Assembly (NCBI GenBank): GCA_030066595.1
Contig: JASJBI010000038.1
Span: 50,202 to 114,201 of the forward strand
Origin: Alphaproteobacteria bacterium
GTDB taxonomy: Bacteria > Pseudomonadota > Alphaproteobacteria > JAJFFI01
Reading direction: 5' to 3'
DNA: 64,000 nucleotides
The notes beneath the pieces are model-generated. The model searched no databases. It was not told the origin of the DNA and saw only the letters and a list, made by a program, of their open reading frames with translations. The position numbers and the translations under genes are program-made. Below, one piece after another: positions 7,775-15,487 of this stretch (positions are counted from its first letter, which is position 1; each line of letters begins with the position of its first letter).

Positions 7775-7873
7775 CTAGTAGCCGAGCCCGTGCGCCAAGA
7801 GAAGAAATCCGTAACCCATTGCGAAAAAACAAATAAAAGCGACGAACTCGGTGATGATGCCGGGCAGCGACAT
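7775..7873 (-). CDS. 32-residue membrane microprotein
   Basis: An ORF of 32 codons, starting MSLPGIITEF and ending LLLAHGLGY, is preceded at about 7 bases by a strong Shine-Dalgarno AGGGGAG (minus strand, about 7881-7887). Residues 5-27 are nearly all hydrophobic (FVAFICFFAMGYGFLLLA), forming one membrane-spanning helix with a Cys and two Gly. The ATG, strong ribosome binding site, membrane character and TAG stop support a real gene, although no family is recognised. It lies between the cysteine hydrolase and the Sel1 gene, divergent from the latter. Confidence 0.6.
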   Translation of the reverse strand: MSLPGIITEFVAFICFFAMGYGFLLLAHGLGY

Positions 7874-8076
7874 GGGCACTCCCCTCATGGACGCGGGTCA
7901 GAGAACATTACAGGAACGAACAAAATAGGAACATCTGGAATGGGCGTCAAGTGCCGATCGCCCCGCCCCGTGGTTAAGCAATTGGCAACCCGCCCGGCCG
8001 GATCATGTCTCCGGCGGGTCCCATCGCGTTGACCCGGCAGCAGAACCGTTCGCCACGCACCTGGAGGCCGCTGGGC

Positions 8077-8913
8077 ATGAGACGCAAGGACCTGATCTCG
8101 GCATCGCTCGCGATGCTGCTGTGGGCAGTCCCGGCCGCCGCCGTCGACTTCGAGCACGGGGTGGCCGCCTTTCATGCCGGCGACTACGGGACGGCGCGCT
8201 CCGCCCTCGAACCCCTGGCCGAGAAAGGCGACGGCGTCGCGCAATACTACGTTGGCCGCATGCTGCTCGAAGGTCTCGGGGTTGAGCCCGATCGCGCGGC
8301 GGCCTTTCGCTGGCTCAGCTTCGCCGCCGTGTTCGGCGTGCCGGCGGCACAGCACCTCATGGCCGAGTTCTATCTGGACAAAGGTCTGGGGGTGGAGAAG
8401 AACGTGGCCGCTGCGGCAGGCTGGCTGGAAGAGGCTGCGGCCCAGCACTATCCGCCTTCGCAACACCGTCTCGCCATGATGTACAAGGACGGCGACGGCA
8501 AACCGCAGAGCTACGCCCACGCCGAGGAGCTTTTCCGCGGCGCCGCCGAGCAGGGCATGGCCGAGGCCCAGTTCGAGCTGGGCAGCCTGTTCTACAGGGG
8601 GCTCGGGGTGCCGCAGGACTTCTCCAAGGCGGTGCATTGGAGCCGCCGCGCGGCCGAGCAGGGCCACACCAAGGCGCAGGTGAACCTGGGCTATCTCTAC
8701 GCCGCCGGCAAAGGCATCGACCGGGATTTCGTGCAAGCGCACAAGTGGTTCAACCTGGCCGCGGCGGTCGGCGATGAAGAGGCGCTGGCCGGGCGCGAGA
8801 CCGTCGCGCTGCAGATGTCCGACCGCCAGATCATCGAGGCCCAGAAGATCGCCGGTAACTGGCGCGCAAAGCTTGAGCAGACCCAAAGCGCGGCCGCCCC
8901 AACCACTCCCTAG
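8077..8913 (+). CDS. Sel1-repeat protein, exported
   Basis: A 278-residue protein with a signal peptide (MRRKDLISASLAMLLWAVP, AAA cleavage region) and at least five Sel1-like TPR units, with the motif A-x-x-x-L-G-x-x-Y/L-x-x-G-x-G-V seen as AQYYVGRMLLEGLGVEPD, AQFELGSLFYRGLGVPQD and AQVNLGYLYAAGKGIDRD. These repeats form alpha-solenoids that mediate protein-protein contacts, often in the periplasm. The ATG at 8077 is chosen because GGAGG lies 10 bases upstream and the signal peptide starts there. It converges with the GST gene 24 bases downstream. The partner is unknown. Confidence 0.85.
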   Translation: MRRKDLISASLAMLLWAVPAAAVDFEHGVAAFHAGDYGTARSALEPLAEKGDGVAQYYVGRMLLEGLGVEPDRAAAFRWLSFAAVFGVPAAQHLMAEFYLDKGLGVEKNVAAAAGWLEEAAAQHYPPSQHRLAMMYKDGDGKPQSYAHAEELFRGAAEQGMAEAQFELGSLFYRGLGVPQDFSKAVHWSRRAAEQGHTKAQVNLGYLYAAGKGIDRDFVQAHKWFNLAAAVGDEEALAGRETVALQMSDRQIIEAQKIAGNWRAKLEQTQSAAAPTTP

Positions 8914-8937
8914 GGTCGAAACTCAATAAGAGCCTCC

Positions 8938-9705
8938 TCAGGCCACCGCGAACCGAACATTGTCGGCAGCCATCCGCGCTTCCAGGATCGGCGCGCCGCC
9001 GGCCCTCAGCAGCCAGTCGAGACGGTGATCGCGCATCTGGCGGCGGGCGCTGCCGGTCCGGACCGCGCCCATCAGCGCCTTAAAGTCGTCGAGGCTCTGT
9101 TTCACCTCGGCGACCGTTTCGGTAACGCTCGGACGGGCGTTCATCCGATCGAGCCACGCCAGGAGATTCTCCTGCTCGGGCGCCATACGCATCACCCGCG
9201 ACGCGTTCATGTGCGGGATCACGCTCATGTCGGCGCGGCCGATTGCTTGGCCGTCGAAATAGTCGTCCTCGCCGAGCCGGTCCGAAAGCTCGGCCTGATG
9301 GCGCTTTAGTTCGGCTTTGCCGAATTCCGCGACCGCCTGCCTGACATCCGCCGGGCCGTCCTTGGAGAACATGAGCTCCCCGAGATGGTAGATGATGGCC
9401 TCGATCTCGGTGTCGCAAAGCTCCTCGAGAATGCGGCTTTCGGCGCGCCGGGTCGGATCGTCCGGAAGGAGCGGCGGATCAGGCCATTTCTCGTCGATAT
9501 AGTCGAGGATGATGGTCGAATCCGTAACCACCGCCTCGCCATCCAAGAGCAGCGGGACCTCGCCGCGCCGGCTGAGACGCCGCACCGCCTCGGCGCCTTC
9601 TCCGGTCAAACCGTTGCGCCGGTCGAACGGAACGCCCTTCTCGCGAAGGGCGATCTTGACCTTCTGGGCGAAGGGCGACAGACCGAATTCGTAGAGCACC
9701 AGCAT
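8938..9705 (-). CDS. Glutathione S-transferase family protein
   Basis: A 255-residue protein with an N-terminal thioredoxin-like GST domain (LYEFGLSPFAQKVKIALREK, the cis-Pro segment GEVPLLLDGEAVVTDSTII and YIDEKWP) and an all-helical C-terminal domain with the GST signature region AIGRADMSVIPHM. It probably conjugates or reduces small molecules with glutathione; the substrate is unknown. AAGGGGGAC provides the ribosome binding site. It carries an about 35-residue C-terminal extension beyond a typical GST. It stands upstream of no obvious operon partner. Confidence 0.85.
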   Translation of the reverse strand: MLVLYEFGLSPFAQKVKIALREKGVPFDRRNGLTGEGAEAVRRLSRRGEVPLLLDGEAVVTDSTIILDYIDEKWPDPPLLPDDPTRRAESRILEELCDTEIEAIIYHLGELMFSKDGPADVRQAVAEFGKAELKRHQAELSDRLGEDDYFDGQAIGRADMSVIPHMNASRVMRMAPEQENLLAWLDRMNARPSVTETVAEVKQSLDDFKALMGAVRTGSARRQMRDHRLDWLLRAGGAPILEARMAADNVRFAVA

Positions 9706-9821
9706 CCGATGTCCCCCTTTTGTCTGACATCCCCCAGACGGCTTCCAAACCAGGCCCCGCGCCCCATGTCGTCGTCAGTCGGCAGCCGGTGGGTGCACGG
9801 CGCTATGAACGCCGCGTCGCC

Positions 9822-10199
9822 CTAAGCAAATTGCGCGAGGCCGTTGCCGACGGACCAATTCTCTTTCGCGGCGTCGATCAGGGTCACGAACACGTCCTCC
9901 GGCCGGATGCCGGGGCTTTCGCCGAGCAGCTCCGCGATCCGCCGGAACAGTGCCTTTCTTTGTTCCACGGTGCGCGTATTGAACACGGTGATCTGGATAA
10001 AAACGAGATCGTCGCTGCGGGCGATGCCGAAGGCAGCGCCGTAGCGGAAGTTCGCAGCGTCATGCTCCGTGATGGTCATGAACTGGTCGTCTTCGGGCAC
10101 GTCGAGCGAATCGCGCAACGCGCGGTACAGGCTGTCCAAAATCGCCTGCCGGTAGGCTTCCGGCTTTCCGGCGCGCAGTGAGATGTGCGAGTACGGCAT
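9822..10199 (-). CDS. Tautomerase family protein (4-OT-like)
   Basis: A 125-residue protein starting Met-Pro-Tyr; removal of Met exposes the catalytic Pro1 of the tautomerase superfamily. The beta-alpha-beta repeat is visible (MPYSHISLRAGKPEAYRQAI and VFIQITVFNTRTVEQRKALF), of the double-length Tautomerase_2 type. The ATG at 10199 is preferred over one at 10214 because only it places Pro second. Members tautomerise oxoacids or dehalogenate small acids. It lies in a group with a monooxygenase-like gene and a broken copy of itself, divergent from a LysR regulator that is the likely controller. Confidence 0.85.
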   Translation of the reverse strand: MPYSHISLRAGKPEAYRQAILDSLYRALRDSLDVPEDDQFMTITEHDAANFRYGAAFGIARSDDLVFIQITVFNTRTVEQRKALFRRIAELLGESPGIRPEDVFVTLIDAAKENWSVGNGLAQFA

Positions 10200-10281
10200 C
10201 GCGGAACCTTTCAATATTGTCCTGGCCTTCTACACCCAGCGCCGGCCTCGCTCCGCCCTTGGCGGTTGGAGATCCTGCCGT

Positions 10282-10626
10282 TCAGGAAAACGCGACCTCG
10301 CTGTCCGCCGGCGCCTCTTCGCGGTCGTGTTTGCCGTAGTCACGGACAACAAGAGCCACCCTCAGCCGATAGTCATCGAAAACGGTCTTGCGGCTCGCCT
10401 CCTGAATACGGCGGTGTTCGTTGGTTTTGCGCCAGGCCGATACCGCCTCCTCATCGCGCCAATACGATAGAGCCACCATCTTGCCGGGCTCGCTCACGCT
10501 TTCAAATCGTTCGACGGAGATAAACCCGTCAACCTCGGCAGCGAGTGGGTTCAAGTTGGCGGCCATATCAAGGTATGTTTCTTTTCGGCCCGCTCTGGGC
10601 CAAGATTCGAAGATTACAGCGATCAT
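10282..10626 (-). CDS. Antibiotic biosynthesis monooxygenase (ABM)-like protein
   Basis: A 114-residue dimeric alpha/beta-barrel type protein: MIAVIFESWPRAGRKETYLD, the conserved GFISVERFESVSEPGKMVAL, and LSYWRDEEAVSAWRKTNEHR with the W-x-x-x-x-H pattern of ABM domains. Such proteins oxidise quinol-like substrates or degrade haem, or serve as stress-related enzymes of unknown substrate. A GGAAGTGAG ribosome binding site precedes the ATG at 10626. The start overlaps by ATGA the stop of a truncated tautomerase frame, implying translational coupling. It is probably under the divergent LysR gene. Confidence 0.8.
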   Translation of the reverse strand: MIAVIFESWPRAGRKETYLDMAANLNPLAAEVDGFISVERFESVSEPGKMVALSYWRDEEAVSAWRKTNEHRRIQEASRKTVFDDYRLRVALVVRDYGKHDREEAPADSEVAFS

Positions 10627-10748
10627 CCGTTTCTCACTTCCACATTGGGCTCGTGCCTTTTCGGAATACTCACGGAAAGGCCGTCGAAAATCGCCTGCCG
10701 GGAGGCTTCCGGCTTTCCGGCGCGCAGTGAGATGTGCCAGAGCGGCAT
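10623..10748 (-). pseudogene. Truncated duplicate of the tautomerase gene
   Basis: A 41-codon frame beginning MPLWHISLRAGKPEASRQAI matches the first about 22 residues of the complete tautomerase downstream (MPYSHISLRAGKPEAYRQAI), and at DNA level the similarity covers about 75 bases including the ribosome binding region. After that the sequence diverges and the frame ends in a TGA that overlaps the ATG of the monooxygenase gene (ATGA). It keeps the Pro1 start but lacks the rest of the fold. It is either a remnant of gene duplication or a short leader peptide now coupling translation of the monooxygenase. Confidence 0.7.
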
Positions 10749-10842
10749 CGCGGGTCCTTTCCATTTGGTCGGTCTTTACATTACATGCCGCCTCACTATT
10801 TTGGTATACAATGGATTTTGATATCAGAGATTGTGATCATAA
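10749..10842. promoter_or_regulatory. Divergent LysR/tautomerase promoter region
   Basis: This 94-base interval separates divergent genes. It is AT-richer than its surroundings. TATACAAT at 10805-10812 is a good -10-like box toward the LysR gene. A direct repeat GATTTTGAT (10814-10822) and GATTGTGAT (10829-10837), 15 bases apart, lies just before the LysR start and could be an operator. No Shine-Dalgarno is visible before the LysR ATG. LysR regulators usually autoregulate from such divergent regions. Confidence 0.5.
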
Positions 10843-11700
10843 ATGACTGAACGCCCCCTTGACCTGAATGCCGTCGAGGCTTTCATCCGCATCGCCGAGC
10901 TTGGCAGCTTCACGCGCGCGGCTGAAGCCACACAGACCACGCAATCCGCGGTCAGCTTGAAGCTGAAGCGGCTCGAAGAGAGGCTCGGCTGCCGGCTCGT
11001 CGAGCGGACGCCTCGATACGTGGAGCTTTCGGCGCGGGGCGCAGCCTTCCTCGAACACGCCCGTGAACTCTTGGAGGTGCACGATCGCGCATTCGCCGTT
11101 TTTGCCGGAGCCCGGCAGCGCCTCACCATTGGCATCAGCGACCATGTTGCGGGGCCGGAGCTCCCTGCGCTGATCGCGCGCATGAACGCGCAAGACCCGC
11201 AGCTGTTGGTCGAAATCCGGATCGGATCCTCGGGCGACCTGCTGCAAAGCTTCGACCGGCGGGAACTCGACGCGGTGATCGTGCGCCTGCATGCCGGAAG
11301 GAGCGACGGGGAAATTCTTACCGAAGAAAAATTCGGCTGGTACGCAGCGCCAAGCTGGCAGCATCGCGTTGGCGAGCCCCTGCCTGTTGCTACGATGCCC
11401 GAGCCCTGCGGCGTGCGCGTCATAGCCGGACAGCTTCTCGATGAGGCAGGCGTGCCCTGGACGGAAGTCTTCGTCGGTGGCGGCGTCGCCGCGGTCTCCG
11501 CGGCCGTTATGGCCGGGCTCGGCGTTTCCGCACTGGCTCGGCGCATGCTGCCATTTGGCGCCGTTGACGTGGGCCCCAAGCTCGGGCTTCCCGACTTGCC
11601 GCGCTTACCAGTTATCCTTCACTCAAGGGTCGAGGACGGCCGGCCGCGCGATGCGCTTGCCGCGCTCTCGGCCGCCTTCAGGAGCGCGGTGCGAGGCTAG
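10843..11700 (+). CDS. LysR-family transcriptional regulator
   Basis: A 285-residue LysR regulator: N-terminal winged helix-turn-helix (residues 6-65: LNAVEAFIRIAELGSFTRAA, QSAVSLKLKRLEERLGCRLV) and a type 2 periplasmic-binding-protein-like effector domain from about 90. It is divergent from the tautomerase/monooxygenase genes and probably controls them in response to a small molecule. The effector is unknown. The stop codon TAG is the start of a CTAGAGC palindromic repeat. Confidence 0.9.
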   Translation: MTERPLDLNAVEAFIRIAELGSFTRAAEATQTTQSAVSLKLKRLEERLGCRLVERTPRYVELSARGAAFLEHARELLEVHDRAFAVFAGARQRLTIGISDHVAGPELPALIARMNAQDPQLLVEIRIGSSGDLLQSFDRRELDAVIVRLHAGRSDGEILTEEKFGWYAAPSWQHRVGEPLPVATMPEPCGVRVIAGQLLDEAGVPWTEVFVGGGVAAVSAAVMAGLGVSALARRMLPFGAVDVGPKLGLPDLPRLPVILHSRVEDGRPRDALAALSAAFRSAVRG

Positions 11701-11878
11701 AGCATTATCCGACCATACGGACCCATTCTGCCCCGGCCCGAGAGGGTTGCGTTTGGGCGGGCAGCCGCGGCGTTGCCGCCCTGACCCGATGCCAAGGCAT
11801 CGCGTTGCGGACGGCGCCTGGCGGACTGCCGCCCCCAAACCGCAACAGAATTGAGTCCATATGGTCGGACAATGCTCT
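11697..11878. repeat. Palindromic repeat element, copy 1 (short form)
   Basis: A 182-base non-coding element bounded by imperfect terminal inverted repeats of about 31 bases: GAGCATTATCCGACCATA at the left and, inverted, TATGGTCGGACAATGCTC at the right. An inner inverted pair GTTGCGTTTGGGCGG and CCCAAACCGCAAC lies inside. It resembles a MITE or REP-like element. It starts in the CTAG that contains the stop codon of the LysR gene. A longer relative occurs at 27010-27329 with the same inner core. No transposase is nearby. Confidence 0.75.
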
Positions 11879-12165
11879 CGCCCACGCTCCCAGCGAAGGT
11901 GACGTGGCCGATTGACGAAAACGGCCACGTCAGTTTCGGGATTTTGCCACAGTGCCATCGCCGCGCGATCGAGGCCCGGCGGATCACCGCCCGCCGGCGC
12001 GCCTCGCTCTCCCGCCACGGGGATGGGGCCGCTAAGGCGCCTGTGCCGGCGGAGCCCTGATCGCAAACCGTCGACGATTTCAAACACTTGTGACAATCGT
12101 CACTGCGCCCTCCCTGCGCGCCCTCCAAACTCGCCACATAACAAAAGTTAGGCAGGAGGGTGGTC
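11879..12165. other. Intergenic sequence without recognised genes
   Basis: This stretch follows the palindromic element and precedes a small basic protein. It contains a local inverted pair (GACGTGGCCG near 11899 and CGGCCACGTC near 11923) that could form a hairpin. AGGAGGG at the right end is the ribosome binding site of the next gene. I see no convincing coding frame. Confidence 0.4.
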
Positions 12166-12345
12166 ATGGTGAGCCCGTATCTCCGTCTGCCGCTGCGCCC
12201 GCTGGAAGAGGTCCTGGCCGCGCGGACACGGAAGGAACCGAAGGTGGTGGTGCTGACGACCCGCAAAGGCCGCGCGCCCAAACGCGTGGTGCTGAAATCC
12301 GCCGCCAAGGGCGCGGCGCGGCCGGTCAAGCGCTCCGTGGGTTAG
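12166..12345 (+). CDS. Small basic protein of unknown function
   Basis: A 59-residue protein very rich in Lys and Arg in its second half (TRKGRAPKRVVLKSAAKGAA), starting MVSPYLRLPLRPLEE. An AGGAGGG ribosome binding site at about 8 bases supports the ATG at 12166. Charge suggests nucleic-acid binding. It converges with and overlaps the 3' end of the transporter gene by 20 bases, which is unusual but possible. No family is recognised. Confidence 0.5.
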   Translation: MVSPYLRLPLRPLEEVLAARTRKEPKVVVLTTRKGRAPKRVVLKSAAKGAARPVKRSVG

Positions 12346-13789
12346 GCCGCAGTCTGACCCGCAGTTTGCGCCGCCGTCTGCGGCGCGCGACGGGCCGCGG
12401 CGGTTGGCCGCGCGCCTCGATCCGGCGCCGGATGGCCGCATGAGCCTCGGCGGTGAGGGGAAATCCCCAGATCACCCCTGCGGCCACCAATTTCAGCATC
12501 GCCGGGGCGACCCCGAACAAGACCGCCAATCCCAGCAGTCCGAGCGAACCGGTGGGCCCCGTCTGCGGGCTGAAGCCGAAGGCGGCCAGGGCTGGAAAGG
12601 CGACGCCAAGGGCCAAGGCCATGGCGAGTTTGCCGGCCGCGGCCCACAGCGCGAAATACCGACCGGCGCGATGGTCGCCGCTGCGCAGGGTATCCAGATC
12701 GACGATATCCGCCAGCATGGCCGGCGGCAGGGCCAGATCGGCGCCCAGCGCCGCGCCGCTGACCAGGCAGATCACGAGGAAAGGCCAGACCTCGCCGGCG
12801 CCCAGCAAGGGGACGCAGACGGTCGCCACGGCGCTCGCCGCCATGGCCACGGCCCAGACGCGGTGTTTGCCGAATCGGCCGCTGGCCTGGACCCAGACGG
12901 GGATCGCCAGAGCCGCAGCCAGGAAAAAGGCCACCAGCAGAGGGCCTGCCAGCGATCGGATCTCCAGGGCATGCTCCACGAACAGCAGAAACAGGCTCGC
13001 CTGCAGCGCGTTCGCGAGCATCGCCGCCAGGGCGACGCCGAGGAACCAGCGGAAGGCGCCGTTCCGCGCCAGCATCTTGAAGGCACGCCGCGGACCGGAG
13101 TGGCGCACCGGAACCAGGTGTCGCTCCGGCACGGCCCCGTAGAGCACGGCCAGGCCGATCGGCAAGAGCCCCGCCCCGAGCCAGAACAGCAGCGTCATGG
13201 CGGCGGCATCGGCCTGCGCGACCGACCGTTCGGGCAGTTGCCAGAGCAGGATCGGCAGGCTCGCGACGCTGACCGTGCCTAAGAGTCCAAAGATCTCCCG
13301 CCAGCCGGTGATCCGGGTGCGTTCCGCATAGTCCGGCGACAGTTCCGCTCCCCAGGCCAGATAGGGCAGCCGAACCAGCCACAGCCCGGTGTAGAACAGG
13401 ATCGACCAGCCCAGCAGGTGACCCGCGCCCACGCCCGTCCTCGGCAGGAACAGGTGCCATCCCGCCACCAGGATCACCGCCAGGCCCAGCATCGGCCAGG
13501 GCCGGCGGCGGCCGAATCGGGTGTCGATCCGGTCGATCAGCACCCCGAGGGCGGGTCCGATGGCGATATCCCAGATGCGCGCGAGGGTCAGAACGAAACC
13601 GGTGGCCACCAGCCCCAGGCCCATCTCCTCGGCATAGAAGTGCGGCACGAACACCAGGAGCGCGCTGGCAAACAAGGCCAGCGGCAGGCCGGGCGCTCCG
13701 TAGGCGATCAGGGTGCCGAGGGCAAAGGGCTGGGTCTGGCTGGGTTTGGTTCGGGGCACAGGCGGACGTCTGTCCTGGGTTTCTGGCAA
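12326..13789 (-). CDS. MFS transporter, glycoside-pentoside-hexuronide (GPH)-like
   Basis: A 487-residue integral membrane protein with about 12 hydrophobic segments. The conserved loop DRIDTRFGRRRPW between helices 2 and 3 and RIWDIAIGPALGVLIDR are characteristic of the MelB/GPH cation symporter family, as is the region LPPAMLADIVDLDTLRSGDH. It likely imports a sugar or other small solute with Na+ or H+. The C-terminus is an arginine-rich tail. It is divergent from the lipoprotein hydrolase gene. The substrate cannot be assigned. Confidence 0.85.
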   Translation of the reverse strand: MPETQDRRPPVPRTKPSQTQPFALGTLIAYGAPGLPLALFASALLVFVPHFYAEEMGLGLVATGFVLTLARIWDIAIGPALGVLIDRIDTRFGRRRPWPMLGLAVILVAGWHLFLPRTGVGAGHLLGWSILFYTGLWLVRLPYLAWGAELSPDYAERTRITGWREIFGLLGTVSVASLPILLWQLPERSVAQADAAAMTLLFWLGAGLLPIGLAVLYGAVPERHLVPVRHSGPRRAFKMLARNGAFRWFLGVALAAMLANALQASLFLLFVEHALEIRSLAGPLLVAFFLAAALAIPVWVQASGRFGKHRVWAVAMAASAVATVCVPLLGAGEVWPFLVICLVSGAALGADLALPPAMLADIVDLDTLRSGDHRAGRYFALWAAAGKLAMALALGVAFPALAAFGFSPQTGPTGSLGLLGLAVLFGVAPAMLKLVAAGVIWGFPLTAEAHAAIRRRIEARGQPPRPVARRRRRRKLRVRLRPNPRSA

Positions 13790-13864
13790 GGCGTCTATAG
13801 TAGCTTGGACGGGTTACCGGGCCGTCAAGGTGAACAGGCCGTGAATAAGGCCGCTCTGGAGCAC

Positions 13865-15034
13865 ATGAATCCCTTGCGCACGATCTCGTTGCTGGCCGTC
13901 TTGGCACTCGCATGCCTCCTGCTTGCGGGCTGTGCGGTGGGGCGAGTGCAGGAGGCGGTGTGGCTGTTGGAGGACATCATCGCCGGAGACGGGCCGAGCG
14001 CGCTCAAGAACGCGGGACTGGTCCCCGTCCGCCGGGCCCATTCCTATCTGGTGCGCGGCCGCGCCTATGGCGCCGATCTCTATTGGCTCGAGACGGACGC
14101 CGACTGGCCGCCCTCCGGCGCAGGGATCGTGCTCGTGCCGGGGCTGGCGCCCCGCGGCAAGGACGACCCCCGCCTCGCCGCCTTGGCCCGCTCCTTGGCG
14201 CGGGTCGGCTTTCTGGTCCTGGTGCCCGACATCGGCAGCTTTAAGGACGTGCGCGCGGGCGCGGAGGACCCGCAGGCGGTCGGCGACGCGGTCCTGGCGC
14301 TGCATCGGGAGATGGCGGCCGAGATGCCGGCGCACCGGATCGGGGTCGCGGCGATCTCATATGCCGTGGGCCCGGCGGTGCTGGCCACCCTGGACGCGGA
14401 GGTTCGCGACCATGTCGACTTCGTGTTCGGGGTCGGCGGATACTACGATCTGCCGGCAGTGATCGCCTTCTTCACCACCGGCAAGTACCGGGAATCGCCG
14501 GCCGACCCCTGGCTGGAGCTCACTCCCAACGCCTATGGCAAGTGGGTGTTCGTCCGCAACAACGCGGATCAGGTGGCCGATGCGGATGACCGCAGAATTC
14601 TCGGCGAGATGGCGTGGCGCAAGCTCCAGGATCTCGAGGCCGACATCTCCGATCTGGTGCCGCGACTCGGTCCGGAGGGCGGTGCGGTCTATGCCCTGCT
14701 CGCCAATTCGGATCCGGAGCGGGTACCGGCGCTGATCGACGCCCTGCCCGCCACGGTTCGCGAGGGCATCGGGGCTCTGGATCTGGCGCAGCGCGATCTG
14801 TCCAAATTGCGCGCCCGGCTGATCCTGATCCACGGCCGGGACGACGCGATCATTCCCTGGACCGAGACCCGCAAGCTGGCGGCGGCCGCGCCCGAGGGCT
14901 TGGCCGAGGCCTACATCGTGGACAATCTCGCCCATGTGGATCTTGGCGCGGGTGCCGTGTGGGATGCCCTGTCGCTGTTGGGGGCCGCCTATGATCTCTT
15001 GGCGGAGCGGGATCGGGCTGCGGTCACGGACTAA
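13865..15034 (+). CDS. Lipoprotein with alpha/beta-hydrolase fold
   Basis: A 389-residue protein with a lipoprotein signal peptide ending in lipobox LLAGC (Cys 23). The hydrolase-like core shows GIVLVPGLAPRGKDDPR, a nucleophile-elbow candidate GVAAISYAVGP (Ser in a degenerate G-x-S-x-G), the acid in LILIHGRDDAIIPW and the His in NLAHVDLG. It is probably anchored in a membrane and acts as an esterase or peptidase-like hydrolase of unknown substrate. The ATG at 13865 begins the signal peptide. The 3' end overlaps the convergent small Cys-rich secreted protein by 11 bases. Confidence 0.8.
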   Translation: MNPLRTISLLAVLALACLLLAGCAVGRVQEAVWLLEDIIAGDGPSALKNAGLVPVRRAHSYLVRGRAYGADLYWLETDADWPPSGAGIVLVPGLAPRGKDDPRLAALARSLARVGFLVLVPDIGSFKDVRAGAEDPQAVGDAVLALHREMAAEMPAHRIGVAAISYAVGPAVLATLDAEVRDHVDFVFGVGGYYDLPAVIAFFTTGKYRESPADPWLELTPNAYGKWVFVRNNADQVADADDRRILGEMAWRKLQDLEADISDLVPRLGPEGGAVYALLANSDPERVPALIDALPATVREGIGALDLAQRDLSKLRARLILIHGRDDAIIPWTETRKLAAAAPEGLAEAYIVDNLAHVDLGAGAVWDALSLLGAAYDLLAERDRAAVTD

Positions 15035-15437
15035 CCTGGACACCGCGGTCGAACCAGGCGCCGTGCGGGCCGCGGCAGGCGTTGCTGTTGGCCCGCCGGT
15101 TGCACCTCTGCGCGGCCAGGCGGAAGGCGTCGCGGCGGCTGCGGGCGCCGCAGGCGGCGCCGATGGACTCGATGGTCCGGCCCGGCAGCAGGCGCAGGAA
15201 GACCGCGCCATAGCCGCCGCGGGCGCAGGACGCCACCAGGTGACAGCGCTGGCGGGAGCGCTGGCCGCAGGACTTGAGCGCGCAGGCGACGGCCGCGCGG
15301 GCGTCCTGCATCTGATAGCAGTAGCCGAAATTGTCCACCGAGGCCGCCACGGCCGATGCGGCGCGGGCGCCGCCGCCCGGAAGCGAACCGAGGGCCAGGG
15401 CGACCGCCGCGAGGGTGCAAACTGTGGCAACGCGCAT
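15024..15437 (-). CDS. Small Cys-rich secreted protein, DUF4189-like
   Basis: A 137-residue exported protein: MRVATVCTLAAVALALGSLP signal, then a mature domain with seven Cys arranged as in DUF4189-type periplasmic proteins (YCYQMQDARAAVACALKSCG, CHLVASCARGGYGAVF, IGAACGARSRRDAF). The short repeated AxxxAxxxC patterns suggest disulphide-bonded helices. The function is unknown. An upstream in-frame TTG at 15467 would add ten residues, but the ATG at 15437 places the signal peptide properly. It is divergent from the PLP enzyme. Confidence 0.65.
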   Translation of the reverse strand: MRVATVCTLAAVALALGSLPGGGARAASAVAASVDNFGYCYQMQDARAAVACALKSCGQRSRQRCHLVASCARGGYGAVFLRLLPGRTIESIGAACGARSRRDAFRLAAQRCNRRANSNACRGPHGAWFDRGVQVSP

Positions 15438-15487
15438 GGCCCAGCCATGGCATAATATCGCTAACAAAGGATTGAGCCTTGGGCCCG

